Shown: positions 11,513 to 22,360, counted from the first letter of the stretch. The stretch: 64,000 nt of DNA from Lepturacanthus savala (GCA_030544235.1 CM060463.1:37185920-37249919); one strand, 5' to 3'. Made by a program: numbers and translations. Notes: generated from the sequence alone by a model not told the origin.

Positions 11513-12181
11513 CTATTTTCCCTTAGGCCAGACTCGGCTGGGAGCCTGGCCTTCTTTCTGGTGCTCTTCCACCTTCACCATCTCCTGAACTTCCTCCTGA
11601 GGCTTTCCTTTGATCTTTGATGAAAGCCAGCTGATTCCTGCCTTGATCTTCTGGAAAGCCCAGCTGACCAAGCCAACCACCTTTGACTTGGCTTTGGAAA
11701 GGGCCGCCATGATCCTCCCTGTTCTGTTTGGAGGTGCTGCCTTTTCCTCCGAGGCTGCCTCTCTCTCAGGAGAGACCTCAGTTTCCCTGGTGGCAGGAGG
11801 TACTTGTGTGTATGGCTTGCAGGGCGCTGGCCATACACCTGGCTTTTTCACAAATTGGACTTGTTTGAACCTGGTGGAAAGAGGTTCATGAAGCCCTGGA
11901 TCAGTCTTTGGGACTGCGTCAGCCTTCTTCTCAGGACCAACCAGGGAGTTTGCTTGTTCTCCTAAATAACCAGAAGTACTTGCTCCCTGGTTAATGGATG
12001 ATTTCTCCCACAGGTCCTCCTCTCTGACTGGAAGGAAGGTACTGACGACTGCCTCTTGCTCCCCACGCAGATATCCTGGGAGATTGGCTGCCTCGGTGTG
12101 CTCGGGCGCCCTTTGTTGGTTGACTCCCAGAGCACGACCGATGGTGGAAATCAGCCGATTATCAAACACCCAGAGAGGCAT
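11513..12181 (-). CDS. Duplicated single-exon gene of unknown function, copy 1 (222 aa)
   Basis: The ORF is open from ATG at 12181 to TAG. The protein starts MPLWVFDNRLISTIGRALGV, has one EEDLWEK motif near residue 57, a Pro/Lys/Glu-rich centre, and a basic C-terminal third with alternating hydrophobic and lysine residues (LVSWAFQKIKAGISWLSSK), likely amphipathic helix. No signal peptide or transmembrane segment is evident. I do not recognise the family. The reading frame is kept in all three copies, which argues that it codes. Upstream on the minus strand are a TATA box (12387-12394) and two CREs. Compared with copy 3 it lacks 64 residues after residue 38, in frame. It could also be a fast-evolving lineage-specific gene. 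Confidence 0.6.
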   Translation of the reverse strand: MPLWVFDNRLISTIGRALGVNQQRAPEHTEAANLPGYLRGEQEAVVSTFLPVREEDLWEKSSINQGASTSGYLGEQANSLVGPEKKADAVPKTDPGLHEPLSTRFKQVQFVKKPGVWPAPCKPYTQVPPATRETEVSPEREAASEEKAAPPNRTGRIMAALSKAKSKVVGLVSWAFQKIKAGISWLSSKIKGKPQEEVQEMVKVEEHQKEGQAPSRVWPKGK

Positions 12182-12386
12182 CTCCTCAAAAATGGTTGTT
12201 TGTCAGAGATGAAGATGCTGCTTCTGCTTTCTGTTATCCACGTATGGTTTGAATGCTGAGAACACGACACCAGAACACTAGCTTGTCTGTCTCACCCCTA
12301 CTCTAACGCTGGGACTCGGTAAAAAAAGAAATATCCACTGAGAGATTTGTTTTTTCACAAAGTGACGACCTGATGGCATTGACCTA

Positions 12387-12394
12387 TATTTATA
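12387..12394 (-). promoter_or_regulatory. TATA box of duplicated gene, copy 1
   Basis: TATAAATA on the minus strand about 205 bases upstream of the ATG; the base context is identical in copies at 26645-26652, 28038-28045 and 35131-35138. It implies a start near 12360 and a 5' UTR of about 175 nt. Confidence 0.65.
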
Positions 12395-12455
12395 GACTTC
12401 AACTTCAAAGGCTCCAGAAACTCTTTGATGATGCAATAGATGCAACAGGTCTGCG

Positions 12456-12517
12456 TGACGTCATCTTCACGTCTTGCAGAGCATGAGGCACCTGCACGTG
12501 ACAGGTGTGTGACGTCA
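12456..12517 (-). promoter_or_regulatory. Two full CRE sites (TGACGTCA), copy 1
   Basis: Palindromic TGACGTCA lies at 12456-12463 and 12510-12517, about 65 and 120 bases upstream of the TATA box. The spacing is conserved in module 2 (26714-26721, 26768-26775). CREB/CREM/ATF factors bind this site. A TATA plus CRE arrangement is common in cAMP-responsive and post-meiotic germ-cell promoters; the tissue here is not known. Confidence 0.65.
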
Positions 12518-12539
12518 TGCAGAACATTCTCTCTCGTTC

Positions 12540-12581
12540 TCTCTCTCTCTATACACACACACACACACACACACACACATC
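12540..12581. repeat. (CT)n(AC)n microsatellite, copy 1
   Basis: CT-rich then AC-rich simple repeat between the CREs and the divergent CpG-rich region; variable between modules (26787-26830, 28155-28207). Confidence 0.9.
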
Positions 12582-12654
12582 GTTATTTTGTTAATTATTG
12601 ATACGAGTTGTCGTATCTCATGTTTCGCATCGTCAAAGAAGCAGACTTTTATTG

Positions 12655-12930
12655 TCCTAATAACCGGAAGTAGCATCGTGACTAGTGAAGTTGACGGGCC
12701 GGCGGCAGCAGGAGTCAGCCGGTCTCAGTCCTCCTGAGTTCCCGGTAACACCGGTAGCTCCGCCGGTTCCAGCATTTGTCCGCTACTCTACCGTCGCGTG
12801 CTGCTTTTAACGGGAGCTCGTTAACGGGAGCTCGTTAACGGGAGCGATGGAACCGGACAATTATCAGAGGAACACGCTGCTGCTGCTGCAACAGACGGAA
12901 CCGAGAAGAAGAGGAATGCAGGTGTATTGA
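12655..12930 (+). promoter_or_regulatory. CpG-rich divergent promoter with candidate first exon, copy 1
   Basis: This is a CpG-dense block containing an ETS-type ACCGGAAGT site and a tandem GGGAGCTCGTTAAC repeat. ATG at 12847 opens a 27-codon ORF (MEPDNYQRNT..., ending ...RRRGMQVY, stop 12930) with a possible CAG/GTGTAT splice donor before the stop. After the stop the same frame reopens (DVSVEEDEHWCLYEDM) until the BEL insertion. It is identical in copies at 27097-27180 and 28475-28558. It may be the first exon of the plus-strand gene in the spacer, or a non-coding CpG promoter. The product is not recognised. Confidence 0.4.
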
Positions 12931-13019
12931 GTTGAACAGAGTTGTGTAACAGCACTTGATGTGTCCGTAGAGGAGGATGAACATTGGTGTCTCTATGAGG
13001 ACATGCTGACCATCATCAC

Positions 13020-13465
13020 TGTAGGAGCCACATTTCAGTTTATTTGACTTGCACTCATGTTATGTTGTTTTCTGCATTTTGTGAGAGTGCGCCCTCTATA
13101 GGTGGTGAGATGGTGCCACCAAAGCGGCATAAATGGATGCCCATTGGCGCATGACTGGAGGATGGCAGGCGCAGCGATACAGTCATTGACCTCGCCCGCA
13201 TACGACAGTCGCACGCTGCTCACCTGCGTTAAACTTACCTGCAGTTGTGCTATTTAATTTCTGTAGTATCATCTTGCATCCCATTGCATCCTTTTGTTTG
13301 TATTTATTTTATTTTGTAATAAAAACGGCAACATTTGGAAACAACTCATCTCACTGGATTAATTAAGGGTGTGAGTCTGACACTGAGGCCTGCCTTCTCA
13401 ACTGGAGAAAAACGGATAGGACTTGGGCTACTGGAAAAGCCAAAAACCTGTTTTTAGCCAGTACA
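13020..13465 (+). repeat. 5' LTR of BEL/Pao element
   Basis: Begins TGTAGGAGCC and ends GCCAGTACA; nearly identical to 19603-20029 except for about 19-21 extra bases around 13181-13201 (TCATTGACCTCGCCCGCA) missing from the 3' LTR and a few substitutions. AATAAA-like sequence near 13318 may be the LTR poly(A) signal. Confidence 0.92.
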
Positions 13466-13900
13466 ATTAGTCAATGACTGCTGCAACTTCGTGGGACTTC
13501 TTTGGATCACTTTAGATTACCACGGAGAAACTTTTCCAATGCGCGCTGGAGGACAACAGGATTGTCGGCCATTACGCACGGAAAGGAAACAAAGGAACAA
13601 AAGGAATCACTTCGTTCGGGGTATGTACGGCCAACTGGTACAAGATTGAACATTTTTTCGTTGGATAAAAATCCTTTAATTATTTAGAAGGCAGTTTGGT
13701 TCGTGATTTTATGGAAAATACCCTTTGAATCCCTATTTTTGAAGTTAATTGGCGTTGCCAAACAATTGGAGCGATAAATACAACTCGCGTTTTTATTTTA
13801 AAAGAAAAAATAACTTTTTGAACTTTATGGGACTTTGAGATAACTGAAAAGAAGAACTTTATCATTTTTGTGACTTTTTGGAAACTTTATTTTTTGAACA

Positions 13901-15066
13901 ATGGCTGAATTAAAGGAATTAGAGACACCTGTTGCAAACGTGGAGGAATCAGTGACGCGTATGAACAAAGCGAGATCGGGGAAGTTGTCCCACATTACCA
14001 GGAGAATTAACATCGTTTCTTCAGGCTTCAGCACAGCCTATAATGCCACAGCTACCCCCGTCTCTGCAACTACCACTCCAATCACCGCAACCACTGCAGC
14101 CTCTGCCTGGACCACCACAAGCTCCTCAGCAGTCTCGGACACTACCCCTGCCTCAGCCTCCACAGCAGCCATGTCCTCTACAGCCACTGCAGGCTCATTC
14201 TCAGATCCCACATAGGCCTCACCTGCAGCTTCAGCAACTGCAACCTCAACTGCAGCCTCAGCCACCTGTGCCACAACCTCGTCCGCAGCCACCACAGCAT
14301 CAACCACAGCCTCAGCTCTCACCATGGCTCCAGTCTCAGTCTCAACTGCAGTCGCAGCCTCGGCCTCCACTACAGCCTCAGCTTCAACTTCAGCCTCAAC
14401 CGCCACCTCAGCTCCAGTCACAGTCTCAGACCCAAACACCCTCTACGTCCAGCTCACTGCATGACAGTCATATGGTAAAGGTATTATATAAAACCAAAAT
14501 GAATTGACCAGACTGCTGATGAAGCAACAACTGTCGTCCACTTTGCCACAGGGCAGCCTTCCAGTGTTTAATGGTGAGGTACTTGAGTACAGGTCATTCA
14601 TTCATAGTTTTCAAAATATGATTGAAAGAAAAACTGATAACTACAGTATCTTGTACAGTACACAAAGGGCCAAGCTCAACGGCTAGTTATGAGCTGTGAA
14701 TATATGGAACCGAGTAGAGGATACCAAAAGGCTCTAAAATTATTGAAGGAAAACTTTGGCAATGAGTACAAGATCTCTTGTGCCTATTTGGAAAAGGCCC
14801 TCTCATGGCCTCAGATCAAACCACAGGATGCCAAGTCCCTGCAGGATTTCGCCATGTTCCTGAGGAGCTGTTGCAACGCAATGGAGGAGATGTCTTATAT
14901 GGAGGAGCTGGACACCATATCCACCATGAAAGGCATTGTTGTGAAGTTGCCATACAAGCTCAGGGAGAAATGGCGCAGCAAGGCGTTTGAGCTACAACAA
15001 CAACGGCCGAGCAGGGTAAGAATCTTAGATCTAGTCTCATTTATGGAAATACAGGCTCGCAGATGA
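13901..15066 (+). pseudogene. gag-like region of BEL/Pao element, disrupted
   Basis: A starting ATG at 13901 opens a frame with a Thr/Ala/Ser-rich run that stops at 14215. A Pro/Gln-rich frame covers 14043-14507. Pieces resembling the DUF1759-type gag core of Pao elements are at 14504-14686 (ending in TAG) and 14689-15066. At least three frame changes or stops separate the pieces, so no complete gag is made. The Pro/Gln-rich stretch is probably a CAG/CCN-rich expansion. Confidence 0.75.
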
Positions 15067-15070
15067 CCCA

Positions 15071-18000
15071 ATGTTTGGTGATCTCCAAGATCAGCCAGCT
15101 GTCAAAGGAAAGGCAAAAGCTCCTGTTAAGCCACGGCCACCCACGCCCTCTAGCAGTAGCTATGTCACTAGTGTAGCACCTGTTAAAGCAGCAAAACCTG
15201 ACCCATCAAACCCATCATGTGACTTTTGCAGCTCTAAACATACACTAGATTCCTGTCAGAAGTTCACAAAACAGGCTCATAGAGACAAGCTAAGCTTCTT
15301 AAAGATGAAGGGCATCTGCTATGGATGTCTCACCCCAGGGCACATTAGTAAAGATTGTACTAGACGTCTTACCTGTAAAGTGTGCAAGCGAACCCATCCC
15401 AGTATCCTCCACATTTTAACCAAGGATACAGACAGCCTATCTAAAAGTGTAGCAGAGTCATGTGGTCATATAGGGGCCGGAGATCATGAAAGTGTACTTT
15501 CCGTTGTCCCAGTCAAGGTCAAGGCAGCAAAGGGCAGCCATGTCATACAAACGTACGCTCTGCTGGATCCTGGGTCTTCTGCCACCTTCTGCTCAGAGGA
15601 GCTCATGACACGTCTCAAACTGACAGGAAAAAAGACAAACGTACTTCTGCGCACTATGAGTCAGAAAACATCAGTCCCAACGCATGTTGTATCAGGATTG
15701 GAAGTTTCAGCACTGGACAGCGACACGTTCTTCCATCTTCCTGGCACCTTGACTCAAAAGAACATGCCAGTAACTAATAGCAGCATCCCCAAGCAAGGTG
15801 ACCTGGCGCATTGGGCGTACTTGGGTAAGGTCACCATTCCTTCCATTAGTTCAAAAGTGGAACTGTTGATTGGCACGAATGCTCCACACCTACTTGAGCC
15901 ATGGGAGGTAATAAATAGCCAAAATGGGGGTCCCTATGCATTTAGAACATTGCTAGGGTGGGTGGTAAATGGGCCATTGAGAAGTACTGCTGGTACTACA
16001 AGTGTAACCGTCAATAGGATCTCTGTTGAGGGTCTAGAGAAGCTGCTAATCTTGCAGTACAACCAGGACTTCCAGGAAAACGCATCTGAGGAAAAGACAG
16101 AAATGTCTGTTGAGGACAAAACATTCTTGACCATGGCAAATGAGGCAGTACTGGAGAATGGCCACTACAGTTTGAGACTGCCCTTCAGGAAAACAAACGT
16201 GCACATGCCAAGTAATAGGAAAATGGCAGAACACCGTCTGAATAGTCTCAAAAGGAAAATGTCAAGGAATGAGCAGTTCAAACAGGAGTACATGACATTT
16301 CTCACTGACATCTTTGAGAACAACTACGCTGAGGAAGTCCCACAGGAGGAACTCCTGCAGCCACCAGGAGCAACATGGTACTTGCCACACCACGGGGTCT
16401 ACCACCCTAAAAAGAAAAAACTCAGAGTAGTGTTTGATTGCGCTGCGTCATTCCAAGGCGTGTCACTCAACACAGAACTGTTACAGGGTCCAGACCTCAC
16501 CAACACTCTCCTTGGAGTCATCATGAGGTTTCGCAGAGAGCCCATTGGAATCATGGCTGACATCAAGTCGATGTTCCATCAGGTAAGAGTGGCAAAGTCT
16601 GATGTCGACTACCTGCGATTCCTCTGGTGGCCTCAAGGTGACACCAGTCAGACCCCAAAAGAATATAGGATGCTTGTGCACATCTTTGGCGCCGTGTCTT
16701 CCCCTAGTATCGCCACATATGCTCTCCAGAGAACTGCCACTGACCATGAAAGTTGCTTCTCCCCTCAGGTAGCAGAGACCATAAAGAACAACTTTTATGT
16801 CGACGACTGTGCCAGATCAGTGGCCAGAGAGTCTGATGCCATCCAGCTGGTAAGAGATCTCACTGCATTATGCAGTAAAGGTGGGTTCCAGCTAACTCAG
16901 TGGGTGAGCAATAGCCGCGCAGTGCTAGTATCCATTCCGAAACAGCACAGAGCCAAAGACATTAAGTCCCTTGATCTTGACAAAGACAGTCTGCCAATTG
17001 AGCGAGCATTGGGCCTGCAATGGTGTGTAGACTCAGACAGCTTTCAGTTCAACATCAACCTCAAACAAAAGCCCCATACACGCAGAGGCATATTGTCTGT
17101 TGTCAGCTCTATCTTTGATCCACTTGGTTTTCTTGCCCCTCTCATTCTCCCAGCCAAACAGCTGCTACAGGAGCTCTGTCAGGCAGGCTTTGGATGGGAC
17201 GAGCCACTGCCACGAGCCATATCAAAGCGATGGACGGAGTGGACCAGCAGCTTGGAGATGGTCAAAGGCTTCAGTGTGCCGCGCTGTCTGAAACCAGAGG
17301 GCTTTGGACTAACCAAGTGTGCCGAACTGCACCACTTTGCAGACGCCAGTGAGAGTGGCTATGGCTCTGTGAGCTACATCAGACAGGTGAACAAAAAAAA
17401 TGTGGTTCATGTCACCTTTGTGCTTAGCAAGTCAAGAGTGCTGCCCTTAAAGAACATCACAGTGCCGAGACTGGAGCTGGCGGCTGCTGCTCTGTCAGTG
17501 AAAGTGGACAGAATGTTGAGGAAAGAATTACACCTGGACTTAGGACCCTCAGTGTTCTGGACAGATAGCCAAACAGTCTTAAAGTACATCGCCAATGACC
17601 AAGCCAGATTTAAAACCTATGTGGCCAACAGAGTCTCATTTATACGAGACAACACAGAGCTATTGCAATGGAGATATGTAGGCAGTAAAGAAAATCCTGC
17701 TGACGACGCATCCAGAGGGTTGAATGCCAGAAAATTCATGGAGCGGGAGAGATGGATGCATGCTCCAAAGTTTCTATGGAGATCAGAGGAAAGTTGGCCA
17801 GTAGAGCAGGCACAGGGCCCCATGCTTCAGGATGATCCAGAGGTTAGGAAAACCACTACAGTGTTCACAGCCACGGTGAATTCTGAAACTCCTACTGACC
17901 AGCTTATCACGTATTTCTCAAACTGGACCAGCCTCCTAAAGGCTGTAGCTTGGTACCTCAAGCTGATGACATTTTTGATGCTGAAAATGAAAAAAGGAAA

Positions 18001-18694
18001 AGCGCTCACCTCACTTAAGCACTTAACTGTGATCGATCTAGCATATGCAGAAAGAGCAGTTGTCATGTACGTTCAGAAACAAACTTTCTCTAATGAACTC
18101 TTAACATTGCAGATGACTCCTCCCAGAGTATCCAGCAGCAGTAGGCTGCGTAGGCTCGATCCTGTACTGGATGATGGCCTCTTGAGGGTAGGTGGCAGAC
18201 TACATAGATCCGCAATGCCAGAGGAGACTAAACACCCCTGCATCTTGCCCACAGATTCACACATCTCAGTGCTGCTGTTGCGACACATTCATGAACGTAG
18301 TGGACACAGTGGCAGAAACCACATGCTTTCAGAGCTCCGCAAGAGGTACTGGGTTGTAAAGGGAAACTCTGTAGCAAGAAAGGTTCTTTCCAAGTGTGTC
18401 ACATGTCGCCGTGTGAGAGGCAAAGTAGGTCAGCAGAAAATGGCTGACTTGCCCCTGGAAAGAATCCTACCTGACCTACCACCTTTCACCAATGTTGGAC
18501 TGGACTACTTTGGCCCGATTGAGGTGAGGCGTGGGAGAAGCACCATCAAAAGGTATGGAGTCCTCTTTACTTGTACGTATGTCCAGCAGAGCCGTCCATT
18601 TGGAAATTGCATATACATTGGACACAGACTCATGTATTCATGCTCTGAGGAGATTTGTGTGCAGGAGAGGCCAAGTCAAGCACATCAGGTCTGA
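15071..18694 (+). pseudogene. pol polyprotein of BEL/Pao element (long frame)
   Basis: A 1207-codon frame. Domains in order by approximate residue: CCHC-type knuckles (C50xxC and the CYGCLTPGHISKDC box near 83-96), aspartic protease with LLDPGSSATFC (about 165-175), reverse transcriptase with ADIKSMFHQV and YVDDCA (about 500-580), the Peptidase_A17/RNase H region with HFADASESGYG and WTDSQT (about 755-840), and the H2C2 zinc finger of integrase (HIHERSGHSG...CVTC, about 1075-1120). The first integrase aspartate (GLDYFGP) is present. The frame then shifts near 18580 and the C-terminal 35 residues are out-of-frame nonsense. The rest of integrase lies in 18531-19391. Confidence 0.9.
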
Positions 18695-19391
18695 CAATGG
18701 GAAAAACCTGGTGGGTGCGCATGCAGAGCTCAAGAAGGCCCTGATGTCTCTCAATCAGAGGAAAATCCAAGACGCCCTACTTCCTGATGGCATTGAATGG
18801 AGTTTCAACCCACCCGCTGCATCACACCATGGCGGAGTCTGGGAAAGGCTCATACGATCCGTCCGTCAGGTGCTCAACTCCACTATGCATCAGCAAACTA
18901 CCGATGATGAAGGCCTTCAGACCCTGTTCTGTGAGGTGGAGGCAATCCTGAATAGCCGCCCCCTTTCCACAGTGTCCTCAGACCCCCAAGACCTGGAGCC
19001 GTTGACGCCCAATCACCTCCTTTTGCTGAAGACCATGCCCACTCTGCCCCCTGGACTCTTCCAGAAGTCCGACATCTATGCCAAGCGCCGCTGGAAACAG
19101 GTCCAGTACATGGCCGATGTCTTCTGGTGCAGATGGACCAAGGAATACCTTCTACTGCTCCAAGAAAGGCAGAAATGGACGGGCACGAAGACGAACTTCA
19201 ACGTAGGAGACATTGTCATGGTGGTCGATCCCAATGCTCCACGAGGTTCCTGGCTGCTAGGAAGAGTACTGGAGACCACATCGGATGCAAGAGGCCTGGT
19301 CAGGTCTGTGAAGCTGAAGACCAAGACGTCGGTCCTTGAGAGGCCCATCACCAAGCTGTGCCGCCTCCTTGAGGCTGATGATGAACCCTGA
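18531..19391 (+). pseudogene. Integrase C-terminal part of BEL/Pao pol, in a shifted frame
   Basis: This is the continuation of pol in another frame. It carries the second catalytic aspartate (IRSDNGKN), the glutamate (HHGGVWERL) and a DUF5641-type C-terminal domain (DPNAPRGSWLLGRVLE). The true overlap with the first frame begins near 18580. The break in the middle of the integrase core would inactivate the enzyme unless a programmed frameshift is used, which is not usual at this position. Confidence 0.88.
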
Positions 19392-19602
19392 TGATGAAAC
19401 CCAATGATGTTCCTGATGACACTGTATACAGGAGAGTAGTGTTATTCAGTCATTTCATTTGAATTACATGCTTACATTATTGATAATGCCCCTATTTTGG
19501 CTAATCTTTTGTTATGCATAGTTAATAGATGCTTTATAACTTGGCTCCTTTTCTGTAGATTAAAAGATAATTGATTCTTGGATAACAATTAAGGGGCCGG
19601 TG

Positions 19603-20029
19603 TGTAGGAGCCACATTTCAGTTTATTTGACTTGCACTCATGTTTTGTTGTTTTCTGCATTTTGTGAGAGTGCGCCCTCTATAGGTGGTGAGATGGTGCC
19701 ACCAAAGCGGCATAAATGGATGCCCATTGGCGCATGACTGGAGGATGGCAGGCGCAGCGATACATACGACAGTCGCACGCTGCTCACCTGCGTTAAACTT
19801 ACCTGCAGTTGTGCTATTTAATTTCTGTAGTATCATCTTGCATCCCATTGCATCCTTTTGTTTGTATTTATTTTATTTTGTAATAAAAACGACAACATTT
19901 GGAAACAACTCATCTCACTGGATTAATTAAGGGTGTGAGTCTGACACTGAGGCCTGCCTTCTCAACTGGAGAAAAACGGATAGGACTTGGGCTACTGGAA
20001 AAGCCAAAAACCTGTTTTTAGCCAGTACA
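19603..20029 (+). repeat. 3' LTR of BEL/Pao element
   Basis: Same ends as the 5' LTR; shorter by about 19 bases because of one internal deletion after GCGATACA. Preceded by the polypurine tract. Confidence 0.92.
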
Positions 20030-20130
20030 ATTACTTTTCTTTAAACAGACATTTGCCGCTAGAATAGTCATTTACCACATTAGCAATGTCAGTCAGTCAT
20101 TTTCTATACCTGCTTATTCCTCATTAGGGT
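20030..20130. repeat. Interspersed repeat fragment between BEL element and spacer
   Basis: About 100 bases absent from the equivalent junctions at 27268 and 28647. It contains a segment matching 8450-8480 in reverse and the fish repeat motif TTCTATACCTGCTTATTCCT. It is an additional insertion in module 1. Confidence 0.6.
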
Positions 20131-20389
20131 CACTGGACATATTACAAGTTATTCACAGACACGTTGCTGCCATTTACTATTGATTATATGAGCATCTATA
20201 ACCACAGATGATGGAGGTAGTCATCTATTTATTTGTTGTAATATAACAAATACAAATAATAAATCACCCAAAACAAATATGACTCTAAATGGTGTCATTT
20301 TAAACTGATCTTTAATCTGAAGGAGACAAACATCAGGTGAAAGTTTATCAGAGAATCAGGTTTATTATTATTATTCATTTAATTTAATC

Positions 20390-21022
20390 CTCCTGTTATG
20401 TTAATTCCTCATTAACAGCCATCCTGAGTCAATTTGACCTGCTGCAGATTTAATTATCCAAAAGATCCAAAACCCACAGAATCCTACCAACCATTGTTAA
20501 TATTTCATTATTAACTCCATTAATAACTATTCTATTAATATTTAATGTGATGCTGTTCTTTACCTCTAACAGATGATGGTTTAATTCAGATAATTCACTC
20601 GTTTTTCATTAAAACAAACCTTTTCTTAATGTTTCATCACTTGATTACTTGTGTAAAACCAACATATAAAACAATAGTTTGACATAATGTTGAAACTTTA
20701 CATGTTATTTTACATAAAATCACTGTTTGTGGAGCAGAAATGAACATAGATGTGTAATGAACCATTTTAATGTTATATGTTGATTGTACATTTATTTGTA
20801 TAGAACATTTCAACAACAAGGGAATTCAAAGTGTTTGATATAAAACATTAAAAGCATCAAGATACAATATAAACAGTTGTTTAAAAGGTGACAAATATTT
20901 AAATTAATTAAAATAACTAAGATTAAATACTAATACAACTTAAATACTACTTTTTCCTCTTTTTCATAGATCCTCAAACTTTAAAACTGGTCATTTTGAC
21001 CCGTAACACAACAGGAGGGTTA
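20390..21022. mobile_element. TTAA-flanked non-autonomous (piggyBac-like) element, copy 1
   Basis: The left end TTAATCCTCCTGTTATG and the right end ACAACAGGAGGGTTAA are inverted, with TTAA at both outer edges as in piggyBac target sites. Sub-terminal TCAATTTGACC and GGTCATTTTGACC are also inverted. There is no transposase. Copies lie at 28905-29537 and, truncated, at 27528-27860. A diverged relative lies at about 55330-55860. The call rests on the ends only. Confidence 0.6.
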
Positions 21023-21271
21023 AATAAATACTGAGAAAACATTTTATTTATTAAATCTGACTGTCTCGTTTGTTGCCATGGAAACGTAGCTTCAAATGAA
21101 CTTCTGGCCAATTAGCAGCAGCCAATCACAGATTACATTACATTAATAACAATAAAACTATACTTGAAGATAGATTCATTCTGTTGATCCTTTAATTTAT
21201 CTCTTTATTTATCAAAGTCACATGATTCTTCATCTTTTTTATGTCCAGTAATTAAAAAAGTTATATCAAAT

Positions 21272-22360
21272 ATGACTCTGACAGGAGGAAGTGCTGCTTT
21301 GGTTGGGGACTATTTTCAGCGGTGGATTAATACACATTTGTTGCTCCAGTGAGTATTTCTGGTGTTTCTGTTGGTTATTGTGGAGGTCTATGGCAGAGAG
21401 GAATAAGAAGGAGGCTGATATCATTTAAAATGGGACATTTATTGGTAAATCACTTGGGACAATAACACAAAACCAAATATTCCTTTTCTAACTATATTTA
21501 TAATTATTAATGACTGTTTCTGATCATTTTGTGTTGGAATTATGTGATAAAATATAATTATTTATGTCCTATAAATCTAGAAATATCTGCTGTACCACTT
21601 TTTATTTCATGAGTGGTTTCAGGTAAAATGAGTTTAGTTATATTTATCATACCAGGCTACATGAACATTACTGGTTCAGTCTAGATTTGAAGTATTATCT
21701 CATCACCATAGAAACCATAAACTAATCACATCACCATAGAAACCATTAACTAATCACATCACCATAGAAACCATAAACTAATCACATCACTATAGAAACC
21801 ATAAACTAATCAAATCACCATAGAAACCATAAACTAATCACATCACTATAGAAACCATAAACTAATCACATCACTATAGAAACCATAAACTAATCAAATC
21901 ACCATAGAAACCATAAACTAATCACATCACCATAGAAACCATAAACTAATCAAATCACCATAGAAACCATAAACTAATCACATCACCATAGAAACCATAA
22001 ACTAATCACATCACCATAGAAACCATAAACTAATCAATTACCTGTTACTAGTCAACCACAGTTATATCAACAGTTTAAATCCTTTGTATCATTGACTCTA
22101 ATTTACAGAGAAACCTGAAATGGATCATTTTACCTGATATCAGCCTCTCAGACTGTTAATAGGATAGAAAACCACTAGAATCCTCATCATATCCATCATA
22201 TCAGCTGATTCTGTCTGTATTTCAGTTCATCTATCATGTGATCTATTGTCTTCACAGCAGGTCGGACAAGAAGAGAGAAGAGGCCCAGAAGCTTCTGGAT
22301 GTTTCTAGGAAGATTCACCACGATGTGTCGGAGACTTTAAGGCCACGTTCATCTCTGTAG
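21272..22360 (+). CDS. Candidate two-exon small gene, copy 1 (58 aa)
   Basis: Exon 21272-21348 starts at ATG (MTLTGGSAALVGDYFQRWIN...) and ends CTCCA/GTGAGT. Exon 22261-22360 follows a CAGCAG tandem acceptor, joins in frame (SDKKREEAQKLLDVSRKIHH...) and ends TAG. A pyrimidine-rich stretch and TCCAG just upstream (21248) suggest that the first of these exons is itself preceded by a 5' intron. The CpG-rich region beyond the BEL element is then a possible promoter. AATAAA at 23090-23095 is a plausible poly(A) signal. The same exons, phases and splice sites are kept in copy 2 (29791-30598). The second exon is Lys/Glu/Arg-rich and probably helical. No family is recognised and coding status is unproven. 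The 912-base intron holds a 28-bp minisatellite. Confidence 0.4.
21703..22036. repeat. 28-bp minisatellite (TCACCATAGAAACC...), 12 units
   Basis: About twelve units of TCACCATAGAAACCATAAAC plus TAATCACA. The homologous spacer at 30223-30275 has only two units. A longer array of the same unit (about 29) lies at 51477-52299. Confidence 0.93.

Larger units (their letters stand above)
10035..13019. repeat. Segmental duplication, module copy 1
   Basis: It matches 24287-27268 and 32600-35215 nearly base for base, with small indels and microsatellite length differences. It contains GGGGGTTAGGCCAA hairpin repeats, a G-rich tract, a (GT)n run, the minus-strand gene and its TATA/CRE promoter, and the CpG-rich divergent region. 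The right end is cut by the BEL/Pao element. Confidence 0.95.
13020..20029 (+). mobile_element. BEL/Pao-type LTR retrotransposon, degenerate
   Basis: LTRs (13020-13465 and 19603-20029) flank gag- and pol-like frames in the BEL/Pao order: gag, zinc knuckles, aspartic protease, RT, RNase H, integrase. The element starts TGTA and the LTRs end TACA. A purine-rich tract (AAGGGGCCGGTG) precedes the 3' LTR. Gag is broken by stops and frame changes, and integrase by one frame change, so it is not autonomous. No exact target-site duplication is visible: ATCAC lies on the left and ATTAC on the right. It interrupts only module 1 of the duplication, so it inserted into that copy or was never copied. Confidence 0.93.

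Noticed and set aside
13035..13223. 62-codon ORF in the LTR (also 19618-19848)
   Set aside because: Lies within the BEL/Pao LTR on the opposite strand, with no independent support.
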